Program-made: the position numbers and the translations under genes
Part shown: piece by piece, positions 1-7,375 of the stretch
How positions within the stretch are numbered: the stretch's first letter is position 1
Layout of the letters: every line of letters begins with the position of its first letter
The notes under the pieces: generated by a model
Databases searched by the model: none
Seen by the model: only the letters and a program-made list of their open reading frames with translations
What the model was told of the DNA's origin: nothing
Origin: SR-FBR-E99 sp963732365
Lineage (GTDB): Bacteria; Bacteroidota; Bacteroidia; Bacteroidales; VadinHA17
Direction of reading: 5' to 3'
NCBI GenBank assembly: GCA_963732365.1
Contig: CAVSZC010000007.1
Span: 248,001 to 312,000 of the forward strand
DNA: 64,000 nucleotides

Positions 1-1
1 T

Positions 2-688
2 ATGAAAATTTTCAAAATGATGATCATCGCGGCTGTCTCAGCCATGACAGTGACGCCGGCAACCGCACAAAAGGTAAAATTCGCCACCCCCGAAGACTCT
101 CTGTCATATGCCCTGGGAGTGGCAAACTACAGTTACTATGTTGCTGACAGTATTGATATTAACCCCAAGATGTTCACACGCGGAATGACTGACGCTTCGA
201 AGAATAAGGCAGTCATGGGTGACACAACTGCAAGTGCCTACATAGTAAGTTACATGCAAAGACGTGAGAGCGAGAGGCTTTTCGCTGAGTACCGCACACA
301 GATCGAAGCCGCTGAAGCCTTCCTTGCTGAGAACGGCAAGGCTGAGGGGGTGATTACACTTCCAAGCGGACTGCAGTACAGGGTGATCACAGCCGGTACC
401 GGTGCAACCCCCGGTCCGGAGGATATCGTTAAAGTGCATTACACCGGGACAACCATTGACGGGACTAAGTTTGACTCATCATATGACCGTGGCGAGCCTG
501 CCAGCTTCAGGGTCAGCAATGTCATCCGGGGATGGGTTGAAGGCATTCAGCTTATGCAGGAAGGTTCAAAATATATGCTGTACATACCATATGATCTTGC
601 CTACGGAGAGAGAGGCGCAGGAAACGTCATCAAGCCTTTCGAGACGCTCATCTTTGAAGTAGAGCTGATTGAGTTAATAAAAGAATAA
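2..688 (+). CDS. FKBP-type peptidyl-prolyl isomerase, exported
   Basis: Peptidyl-prolyl cis-trans isomerase of the FKBP class, expected to help protein folding in the periplasm. The 228-residue product begins with a signal peptide (about residues 1-22, ending ATAQ). It continues with a helical FKBP N-terminal dimerisation-type domain rich in acidic and Met residues, and ends with a C-terminal FKBP domain from about residue 120 (VKVHYTGTTIDGTKFDSS, GWVEGIQLM, YIPYDLAYGERG). This is the Mip/FkpA layout. The ATG is the second base of the window, so an upstream start cannot be excluded, but the signal peptide sits correctly for this one. A second FKBP follows 63 bp downstream with the same layout, suggesting a tandem duplication. 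Confidence 0.9.
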   Translation: MKIFKMMIIAAVSAMTVTPATAQKVKFATPEDSLSYALGVANYSYYVADSIDINPKMFTRGMTDASKNKAVMGDTTASAYIVSYMQRRESERLFAEYRTQIEAAEAFLAENGKAEGVITLPSGLQYRVITAGTGATPGPEDIVKVHYTGTTIDGTKFDSSYDRGEPASFRVSNVIRGWVEGIQLMQEGSKYMLYIPYDLAYGERGAGNVIKPFETLIFEVELIELIKE

Positions 689-751
689 GGTGTGACACGT
701 TCGTGATCGTCAAAATGTTATCTTTGCCAAAATTCAAATAAAAATTATAAA

Positions 752-1444
752 ATGAAAATTAAAGGTTTAGTTATCCTCGCTGTAGCCACAGCCGTTATCG
801 CATCATCATGCACACAATCAGGCATCACCGGAACAAAAGTAAAAACCGCTGAAGACTCGCTTGCATATGCTCTTGGCATCGCAAGCTATTTCTATTATAT
901 GGGAGACAGCGTCGATATCGACCCGGTGCTCTTCGCTAAGGGAATGTTAGACTCGAAGAATGAAAAGAACACCCTTGACGAAACAACTGCACAGGGTTAC
1001 GTAATGACGTACATGCAGAAGAGACAGGCTGAAAAGATGCAGGCCATGTACACCAAGAACATTGAGGAAGGTGAGAATTTCCTTTCTGAGAACAAGAAGC
1101 GCGAAGGTGTCCAGGAGACGACGAGCGGACTGCAGTATGAGGTTATTACGATGGGAACAGGCGCCAAGCCCGTTGAAACAGACATGGTTAAGGTTCATTA
1201 TACAGGCATGCTCATTGACAGCACAAAATTTGACTCATCGGTTGACCGCGGCGCTCCTGCAGAGTTTGGCGTCAACCAGGTCATCCAGGGCTGGCAGGAG
1301 GGCATTCAGCTTATGCCTGTAGGTTCGAAGTTCAAATTCTACATTCCTTACGAGCTTGGTTATGGTGAGAACGGCACTGGCCCTATTCCTCCCTACTCAG
1401 TACTCGTATTTGAGGTAGAACTTCTCGAGATTGTCAAGCAATGA
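752..1444 (+). CDS. FKBP-type peptidyl-prolyl isomerase, lipoprotein
   Basis: Second FKBP-type isomerase, a paralogue of the preceding gene with the same order: helical N-terminal domain, then FKBP domain from about residue 125 (VKVHYTGMLIDSTKFDSS, YIPYELGYGENG). Unlike its neighbour it carries a lipoprotein signal (VIASSC, Cys at about residue 20), so it is probably anchored to a membrane while the neighbour is soluble. Its stop overlaps the start of the cyclophilin gene by 4 bp (ATGA), so these two genes are translationally coupled. I infer a periplasmic folding-helper operon of two FKBPs and a cyclophilin. Confidence 0.9.
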   Translation: MKIKGLVILAVATAVIASSCTQSGITGTKVKTAEDSLAYALGIASYFYYMGDSVDIDPVLFAKGMLDSKNEKNTLDETTAQGYVMTYMQKRQAEKMQAMYTKNIEEGENFLSENKKREGVQETTSGLQYEVITMGTGAKPVETDMVKVHYTGMLIDSTKFDSSVDRGAPAEFGVNQVIQGWQEGIQLMPVGSKFKFYIPYELGYGENGTGPIPPYSVLVFEVELLEIVKQ

Positions 1445-1902
1445 GGTTTGCAGAGATAAAGACCCCGAAGGGGATGATGAAGGCAGAGCTCTATGACGAT
1501 GATGCTCCGGCTACCGTCGAGAACTTTGTCGCCCTGGCGAAGAGAGGCTATTATGACGGCCTCGCCTTTCACAGGGTCATACCCAACTTCGTGATCCAGG
1601 GTGGTTGCCCCTTCTCGAAAGACATCAGCGATCCGCGCGTTGGTACAGGCGGACCGGGATATAAGATCAAATGTGAACTGACAGGTACGAAGCAGCATCA
1701 TGACCGCGGTGTCCTCTCTATGGCTCATGCCGGAAGAGATACAGGCGGTTCACAGTTCTTTATCTGCCATAGCAGGAGCAATACCAAACACCTTGACCGT
1801 CAGCATACATGCTTCGGCAAGGTTATCGAGGGCGAAGAGGTGATTGACCTGATCAGGGCTGGTGACAGGATTGAGAGTATCACTATTTCTGTTACTGAAT
1901 AA
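1441..1902 (+). CDS. cyclophilin-type peptidyl-prolyl isomerase
   Basis: Small cyclophilin (153 aa) without a signal peptide, hence cytoplasmic. The family hallmarks are in order: FHRVIPNFVIQGGCP near residues 40-54, then the GVLSMAHAGRDTGGSQFFIC stretch near 95-115 and HTCFGKVIEG near the C-terminus. It catalyses cis-trans isomerisation of Xaa-Pro bonds. It overlaps the upstream FKBP gene by 4 bp and shares the terminal A of its TAA with the ATG of the next gene, so all four genes from position 2 look like one operon. PpiB-like by size; I do not assign a symbol because several cyclophilin paralogues are usual in this phylum. Confidence 0.88.
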   Translation: MRFAEIKTPKGMMKAELYDDDAPATVENFVALAKRGYYDGLAFHRVIPNFVIQGGCPFSKDISDPRVGTGGPGYKIKCELTGTKQHHDRGVLSMAHAGRDTGGSQFFICHSRSNTKHLDRQHTCFGKVIEGEEVIDLIRAGDRIESITISVTE

Positions 1903-2288
1903 TGGAATTTGAGATTACGGGAAAGGTTGCCGAGGTTTACCAGGTAATAAGGGTGAACGAGAGGTTCCGCAAGCGCGAGTTCGTCATCGAACACAAGGAG
2001 AGCGGCAGCGGACAGCCTTATGTTGACTTCATCAAGTTTCAGCTCACACAGGATAAGTGTGATCTAATTGATGAGTCATGGCTTCGGCATGATGTGACGG
2101 TCACCTTTAATATAAAGGGCAACCGGTGGGAGAAGAACGGGATGGTGAATTATATCACCAACCTTAACGCCCTGACGGTGACTAAGGGTACAGCAGCGGC
2201 GACAGCAGATGGGACAAAGCAGCCGCGCAGCGTGACGCTTGAAGACTCCCCCTCCCCCAGCCCTGATCTCGACGACCTGCCATTCTGA
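1902..2288 (+). CDS. DUF3127 protein with an SSB-like acidic C-terminal tip
   Basis: A 128-residue protein of the DUF3127 family, which is common in Bacteroidota and has no established function. Residues 1-90 are predicted mainly beta (FEITGKVAEVYQV, REFVIEHKE, DFIKFQLTQDKCDLID, DVTVTFNIKG) and resemble a small OB-fold. Residues 95-120 are a Thr/Ala/Ser/Pro-rich linker, and the last residues are DLDDLPF. That layout (OB-like core, disordered linker, acidic tip ending in Pro-Phe) is the layout of bacterial single-stranded DNA-binding proteins, whose tip recruits repair and replication partners. The function is therefore inferred, not shown. The start overlaps the upstream stop by one base (TAATG). 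Confidence 0.8.
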   Translation: MEFEITGKVAEVYQVIRVNERFRKREFVIEHKESGSGQPYVDFIKFQLTQDKCDLIDESWLRHDVTVTFNIKGNRWEKNGMVNYITNLNALTVTKGTAAATADGTKQPRSVTLEDSPSPSPDLDDLPF

Positions 2289-2300
2289 GCAAAATCTTTT

Positions 2301-2397
2301 AACCACAGAGTTACACTGAGTTAAAGGCTGAGTTACACTGTTATAGTCAATAATAAACAGTGCAACTCCCTGAAAAACTCTGTGTTACTCTGTGTTT
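2301..2397. repeat. nested imperfect inverted repeat in the intergenic gap
   Basis: Two nested inverted repeats fill the gap between the DUF3127 gene and dcp. The outer arms are 2301-2322 (starts AACCACAGAG) and 2376-2397 (ends CTCTGTGTTT). The inner arms are 2330-2342 (GAGTTACACTGTT) and 2356-2368 (AACAGTGCAACTC), with one mismatch. A T-rich run follows the right arm (TTTAATTTTTTT), so the transcript could form a long hairpin acting as a terminator. Such ACACAGAG-type repeats look like dispersed genomic elements, but only this copy is visible here. Confidence 0.6.
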
Positions 2398-2455
2398 AAT
2401 TTTTTTAATATAGTCACAAAGAACCTATATTTGATTGCATGAACACATTCATCAG

Positions 2456-4507
2456 ATGAGTACAGATGCAAATAATATGAATCCACTGCTTGCTAAGTGG
2501 AATACTCCTTTCAAAATTGCACCCTTCAGTTTGATCAGGCCAGAACATTTCCAGCCGGCGATTGAAGATGCCATCGCAATCGCACACAAGGAGATAAATG
2601 AAATAACGGCCTCAGACGCTGAACCTGGCTTCGCCAACACCATCGTGGCTCTGGAGATGGCAGGCGAGCTGCTGAACCATATCACTCCCGTTCTCTTCAA
2701 CCTCAACAGTGCAGACACCACTCCTGAGCTGCAGGCCGTGATTCAGGAGATATCTCCCCTGCTCACCAACTTCTCAAACGATATAACTCTGAACACAGAA
2801 CTTTTCAGAAAGGTTAAGGCCGTCTATGAAAAGCGTAATTCACTGGAGCTGAGCCCTGAGCAGTCCATACTTCTGGACCGCAAGTATAAGGGCTTTGTAC
2901 GTGGCGGTGCCGCACTGGCTGATGAAGAGAAGGAAAAATTCAGGGCAATAACTGTGGAGATGTCAACCCTCTCCCTGAAGTTCGAGGAGAATGTCCTGGC
3001 AGAGACCAATGACTTTGAGATGCTACTGTCGTCTGAGGAAGAGCTCTCAGGCCTCCCTGAAGGAGTACGTGAGGCTGCATCTGCCACGGCAAAGGAGAGA
3101 GGAAAGGAAGGATGGCTCTTCACCCTTCATTCGCCGAGCTATATTCCCTTCATGCAGTATTCAGACCGCCGCGACCTGAGGGAGAAGATGTTTCGCGCCT
3201 ATGCCCGGAGAGCCTTCCGCGGCAATGAACATGACAACCGTGACCTCGTGGTGCGTCTTGCTGACCTGCGGTTGCAGCTGGCACTGCTGCTGGGATATCC
3301 TGACTATGCCACCTATGCCCTGGAGGAGAGAATGGCTTCAACACCTGAGAAGGTGACATCATTCCTGAATGATCTGCTTGTTGCATCGCGGCCGGCAGGG
3401 ATGAGAGACCTCTCAGACATCGAGTCTTTTGCAAGTGAGCACGGCCATGCCGGGAGGGTGGAACGGTGGGACTGGGCCTATTATTCCGAGAAGCTTCGGA
3501 TGCAGCGATACAACATCGATGACGAGGCCCTGAGACCCTACATGCCACTTGAGAAGGTGAGGGAGGCGGTGCTTGGTCTCGCAACCATCCTTTACGGCAT
3601 CACCTTCCGGGAGAACAAAGAGATACCTGTATATAATGATGAAGTGACCGCTTATGAAGTTCATGACGGGCAGAGAGGCATCACAGCGATACTCCTGCTC
3701 GACTTCCATCCGCGCAAGGGCAAAAGCGGAGGGGCATGGATGACAGGCTTCCGCGAGCAGCGGACTGAAAAAGGCAGTCGTGTCCTGCCCGTCGTCTCAC
3801 TTGTGATGAACTTCACACGGTCAACACCCACGAGGCCGTCATTGCTGTCGCACAACGAGATGAACACTTTCCTTCACGAGTTCGGCCACGCGCTGCACGG
3901 CATGTTGTCAGACTGCACATATGAGAGCCTTGCCGGCACCAATGTTAAGCGCGACTTCGTTGAACTGCCGTCACAGATAATGGAGAACTGGGCATGGGAG
4001 AAAGAGTGGCTCGACACCTGGGCAGCCCACTACCAGACAGGTGAAAAGATACCTGAAGAGATCCTGCTAAAGCTGAAAGAGTCGCTCACCTATAATGAGG
4101 GTTATTCATGCATGAGGCAGCTCGGTTTTGCACTGCTTGATATGGCCTGGCATACTCTTTATGAGCCCTTCAGCGGTGATATCGCCGGGTTTGAGCGGGA
4201 AGCGATGTCACCTGCCGAGATACTGCCACCGGTTGAGGGCACATGCATGAGTGTCTCCTTCGGGCATCTCTTCGCAGGAGGTTATGCTGCAGGATATTAC
4301 AGTTACAAATGGGCGGAGGTTCTCGATGCCGACGCCTTCAGTCTCTTCAGTGAGAGAGGCATTCTTGACAGGGAGACATCTGCGTCATTCCGTCATAATA
4401 TACTCGAGAGGGGAGGCAGCCGTGAGCCTGACGAGCTCTTCAGGGCATTCCGCGGCCGCGAGCCGTCAATAGATGCCCTTATCGAACGCAGCGGATTCAA
4501 ACGGTAA
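2456..4507 (+). CDS. dcp: M3 family peptidyl-dipeptidase Dcp
   Basis: Zinc metallopeptidase of family M3 that removes dipeptides from the C-terminus of oligopeptides; usually cytoplasmic or periplasmic. The product is about 683 aa, close to the 681 aa of E. coli Dcp, and matches it along the length: MNPLLAKWNTPF near the N-terminus, SKSGGAWM-like KGKSGGAWMTGF, the zinc site HEFGHALHG at about residue 473, RDFVELPSQIMENW, and GHLFAGGYAAGYYSY near the C-terminus. An in-frame TTG lies upstream at 2435, but the ATG at 2456 (or the one at 2477, directly before NPLL) is the more likely start. No signal peptide is visible. It stands alone and is followed by a strong palindrome at 4515. Confidence 0.93.
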   Translation: MSTDANNMNPLLAKWNTPFKIAPFSLIRPEHFQPAIEDAIAIAHKEINEITASDAEPGFANTIVALEMAGELLNHITPVLFNLNSADTTPELQAVIQEISPLLTNFSNDITLNTELFRKVKAVYEKRNSLELSPEQSILLDRKYKGFVRGGAALADEEKEKFRAITVEMSTLSLKFEENVLAETNDFEMLLSSEEELSGLPEGVREAASATAKERGKEGWLFTLHSPSYIPFMQYSDRRDLREKMFRAYARRAFRGNEHDNRDLVVRLADLRLQLALLLGYPDYATYALEERMASTPEKVTSFLNDLLVASRPAGMRDLSDIESFASEHGHAGRVERWDWAYYSEKLRMQRYNIDDEALRPYMPLEKVREAVLGLATILYGITFRENKEIPVYNDEVTAYEVHDGQRGITAILLLDFHPRKGKSGGAWMTGFREQRTEKGSRVLPVVSLVMNFTRSTPTRPSLLSHNEMNTFLHEFGHALHGMLSDCTYESLAGTNVKRDFVELPSQIMENWAWEKEWLDTWAAHYQTGEKIPEEILLKLKESLTYNEGYSCMRQLGFALLDMAWHTLYEPFSGDIAGFEREAMSPAEILPPVEGTCMSVSFGHLFAGGYAAGYYSYKWAEVLDADAFSLFSERGILDRETSASFRHNILERGGSREPDELFRAFRGREPSIDALIERSGFKR

Positions 4508-4514
4508 AAAATGT

Positions 4515-4543
4515 GTAGAGGCAGGTCTGAGACCTGCCTCTAC
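4515..4543. repeat. perfect 13-bp-arm palindrome between convergent genes
   Basis: Perfect inverted repeat: left arm GTAGAGGCAGGTC (4515-4527), 3-base loop TGA, right arm GACCTGCCTCTAC (4531-4543). It lies 8 bp after the stop of dcp and before the stop of the convergent DUF4397 gene, where it could end transcription from both sides. The arm sequence resembles a type of GC-rich palindrome that is dispersed in many environmental bacterial genomes. That is memory of the pattern, not a search result. Confidence 0.75.
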
Positions 4544-4587
4544 TACATTAACCAACCCAAATTCTACCCCGGAAGGGGTAAATTCAT

Positions 4588-5433
4588 TTAAAGCGCTGTA
4601 AATACCCTTACACCTGCAGTAGCCGTTGTTGCAGCTCTCAGACCTGCAAATGTGTGATGATACCTGCGGCCGATGACGAGTGTCAGTGTCCCGGTCCAGT
4701 TTACATATGCTCCGCTGGTGTTCATGTACTGGAGATCACCGATGATAGCACCACTTTGATCTACAACCTTGCAGCGCAGACCCATCGAACGTGAGCCTCC
4801 GGAAACGGGGTTGTCCTTGACAACCGTTACCTTTGCCCAGCCTTCCGTTGATTCACCGAATGCTACCGGTCCGCCAATGTTGACCGGCAGGTTGGTGCGG
4901 TAATCGATATACTGGTACTGCAGTCTCAGCGTTGTAGGAGTGCTTGCATTGTTCTCATACAGCATGTTATAAAACTTGATCCAGCATGTGGAGTCAGTTA
5001 TCTCGGTTAAATTGCCTGTATAGGGATAATCATTATCAAACACATACGGTACAGCAGAGAAACTGTGAACCATAACATTCTGCTTACCTGCCGCCATGTT
5101 TACACTCTGGTCGTAAACAAGTGTCGCCATGTCAGCACCCTGGTACATCTTTATGTTTACCGATCCCGGATTGACTGCATAAAACCGTCCTGTTGTTCCG
5201 CTCGGTATTACGTTGTATGTATTGAGAGGCGCCTTGTTATTGGCGTACAACTTGCCGTTGATCTCAACCTTTGTGATGTTGTTGGCAGCAGCAGAGGTGA
5301 GAGGCACATAATAGTGCAGCTGAAACTCGGCCATGCCGGAGGTGGGCTCTGCATCGTAGATAACCTCATGCTTCTCGCATGAAACCATCAGCGCCGCTGC
5401 CACAATCAGACTCAGATATTTTATGATTTTCAT
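4588..5433 (-). CDS. DUF4397-like lipoprotein, third gene after SusCD
   Basis: A 281-residue lipoprotein: signal sequence with lipobox LMVSC, Cys at about residue 19. The rest is beta-rich and resembles DUF4397 domains (KVEINGKLYANNKAPLNTYN, VNIKMYQG, QNVMVHSF), which are found in surface-exposed proteins of this phylum. It sits 28 bp downstream of the susD gene, the place where a third surface glycan-binding lipoprotein (SusE/F-like role) is normally encoded. I infer that it is an accessory surface binding protein of the SusCD system. The domain call is moderate; no enzyme motif is visible. Confidence 0.65.
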   Translation of the reverse strand: MKIIKYLSLIVAAALMVSCEKHEVIYDAEPTSGMAEFQLHYYVPLTSAAANNITKVEINGKLYANNKAPLNTYNVIPSGTTGRFYAVNPGSVNIKMYQGADMATLVYDQSVNMAAGKQNVMVHSFSAVPYVFDNDYPYTGNLTEITDSTCWIKFYNMLYENNASTPTTLRLQYQYIDYRTNLPVNIGGPVAFGESTEGWAKVTVVKDNPVSGGSRSMGLRCKVVDQSGAIIGDLQYMNTSGAYVNWTGTLTLVIGRRYHHTFAGLRAATTATAGVRVFTAL

Positions 5434-5461
5434 ATTCGTCTATTTTTTATAGTTCTAACAA

Positions 5462-7366
5462 TTATTCTGTGGGCATAGCACCCGGATAAGCAAACCATGG
5501 TATGGAGCACTGATAATTGGGTGCCATACCTGATATTGGTTTGAGCGACTCCAGCGAAGGCTTGTTCCACATGTACTCCGAGTTATAGCGCGGACGGATA
5601 CGATAGCAGGGTGAACCTTCATTGAATGTATTGAAGGCCGTTCTGCGTCCCTGAACCTCAGCAGGCAGAAGGTAGAATCCCTTGAAAACTTTTGCGGGGT
5701 TAGTATCCCATTTCTGTGATACGGTAGAAAGGGTCCATCCATTTCCGTCTGCAGGATAATCTCCGGTATAGGCAATATCATAATGATATTTTCTCATGTC
5801 AACCCATGCTTCGCAGGCACCCCACGGATAGAGGGCAACCCATTTCTGCATCATGATGTGAGAGAGAGAGAAATCAGCGAGAGACAGACCGTCAACATAA
5901 GGACCTACTGCATATTCTGTAGCGAGTGCTGTAAATGTTGCCTTCGTGATCTTGTCACCGCCTTCAGGCTTGCCGGCTGAACCGGGGAAAATATAATTGG
6001 CTGTGAAATCAAGATCGGCCCGCACACCTGCCTTGAATGCTGCAAAGGCTTCGGCTTTCATACCCATTTTAAAATAGGCCTCTGCAAGGCAGAATTTTAT
6101 CTGTGCACATGTCATAAGCGGATAGGGGGCATTGTCCCTGTAAAGCCAGCGGCCGCCACCGTCATGAGCCGGGTTCGTTGGTGTGCCGGCATAGGCTGAG
6201 CTCGAGTTCCTGCCATAATATGAAGGAGCCTGTCCGATCGGTCCGGTAAAGGAAGTAGTTGCTCCACCATAGTATTTACGCCTCTTGATATGACTGATGT
6301 TGCTCATGTTGTCATAGGTCGGATCATCAATGGTTGCCAGCTTCACTGCTACGCGGGGATCATAGTGACCGGTCTGGGAGACCAGCGTGTCACAAATGAT
6401 CTGCTGTGCTGCGAGCTCGTAGGGGTAGTAAGTGTTTACCGGGACAGCGGCAATCTTATTCCCGGTCGATTCATCATACCTGGGGACAGAGCCGGTAAAT
6501 ACCTGCACAGCATACTCGTGCTGCCAATATACGCGTGAGAGGTTGCCCCTGAAGGTACCCCAGAAGTTATTATATGCCGACTGGGCTGCTGCTGCGCCGC
6601 CGCCTCCAATTTTCAAGGTTGCATCATCAGCAAATGTCTGGAATGATTTGTTGGCTGCATCAATTAGTTCCTGGGCATATTCGGTTGTGAAATCAGACTT
6701 GTTTGAGAGTGATGCCAGGTTGCTGGCAATAACTCCATACGCAAACTTGATCCACTTAGATTTGTCACCGCCATAAATGTAGTCATTGGCTGTGATCTTC
6801 GAGCCGTAGTTTTTAGGGTCAGGCATCTCAAGGTATTCTATGGCCTGGTAAGCCCAGTCACGGACAGCTGTATAGACAGTATCCTGGTAGTCATACCTGT
6901 GGGAGAGCAGACCAGGGACAAAAGCGTCCTTCAGTATCAGTTCTCCATGGTATTTGGTCAGCTGGTCCCATGAGAATGCTTTCATTGCCAGTCCTATACC
7001 GGCCAGTGTCCAGTCTTCGTTATCAATTGACTGGTTTATCAGGTTTTCAAGGTTCATTCCCTGTAGCCAGTAAACAAATCTCCACAATTCGCCACCGGCA
7101 TCATTTCCTGCCGTGTAATAATGTGTAGCAAAGGTCGTATATGAACTGGTACCCATCATCTGGGTGAGAGGTCCTGTAGCACGTACGTCATAGTATATGC
7201 CGTTATATGCCTGCTGTATCCCTGCCAGGTAAAGGTAACCTTCAACCGCGGCCGGGGCGTCAATATTCTCATTTACATCAAGCCAGTCCTCACAACTGGT
7301 CGTGACGAAGAGCAGTGACGCAAGCAAGATTACCGGAAGTGATATTTTCTTTATCATAGTTTTCAT
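5462..7366 (-). CDS. SusD/RagB-family nutrient-binding outer-membrane lipoprotein
   Basis: Surface lipoprotein that forms the lid on its SusC partner and binds substrate. Lipobox TTSC (Cys near residue 25) follows a typical signal. The body matches the SusD-like_2 type (SusD/RagB): an N-terminal helical TPR-like part (YNGIYYDVRATGPLTQMMG, LAGIGLAMKAFSWDQLTKYHGELIL) and a C-terminal segment with the conserved PLMTCAQIKFCLAEAYFKMG and WVALYPWGACEAWVDMRK. The frame stays open to a TTG at 7375, directly after the susC stop, but the ATG at 7366 places the signal peptide better. It is co-transcribed with susC, 9 bp apart. The substrate cannot be read from the sequence; the neighbourhood suggests peptidoglycan fragments. 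Confidence 0.9.
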   Translation of the reverse strand: MKTMIKKISLPVILLASLLFVTTSCEDWLDVNENIDAPAAVEGYLYLAGIQQAYNGIYYDVRATGPLTQMMGTSSYTTFATHYYTAGNDAGGELWRFVYWLQGMNLENLINQSIDNEDWTLAGIGLAMKAFSWDQLTKYHGELILKDAFVPGLLSHRYDYQDTVYTAVRDWAYQAIEYLEMPDPKNYGSKITANDYIYGGDKSKWIKFAYGVIASNLASLSNKSDFTTEYAQELIDAANKSFQTFADDATLKIGGGGAAAAQSAYNNFWGTFRGNLSRVYWQHEYAVQVFTGSVPRYDESTGNKIAAVPVNTYYPYELAAQQIICDTLVSQTGHYDPRVAVKLATIDDPTYDNMSNISHIKRRKYYGGATTSFTGPIGQAPSYYGRNSSSAYAGTPTNPAHDGGGRWLYRDNAPYPLMTCAQIKFCLAEAYFKMGMKAEAFAAFKAGVRADLDFTANYIFPGSAGKPEGGDKITKATFTALATEYAVGPYVDGLSLADFSLSHIMMQKWVALYPWGACEAWVDMRKYHYDIAYTGDYPADGNGWTLSTVSQKWDTNPAKVFKGFYLLPAEVQGRRTAFNTFNEGSPCYRIRPRYNSEYMWNKPSLESLKPISGMAPNYQCSIPWFAYPGAMPTE

Positions 7367-7375
7367 TATTATCAA

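Noticed and set aside
3150..3584. 144-aa minus-strand open frame within dcp, and similar long antisense frames in susC, purL and the FAD dehydrogenase gene
   Set aside because: They are fully contained in strongly conserved genes on the other strand and show skewed, Arg/Ser/Pro-rich composition with no recognisable motif.
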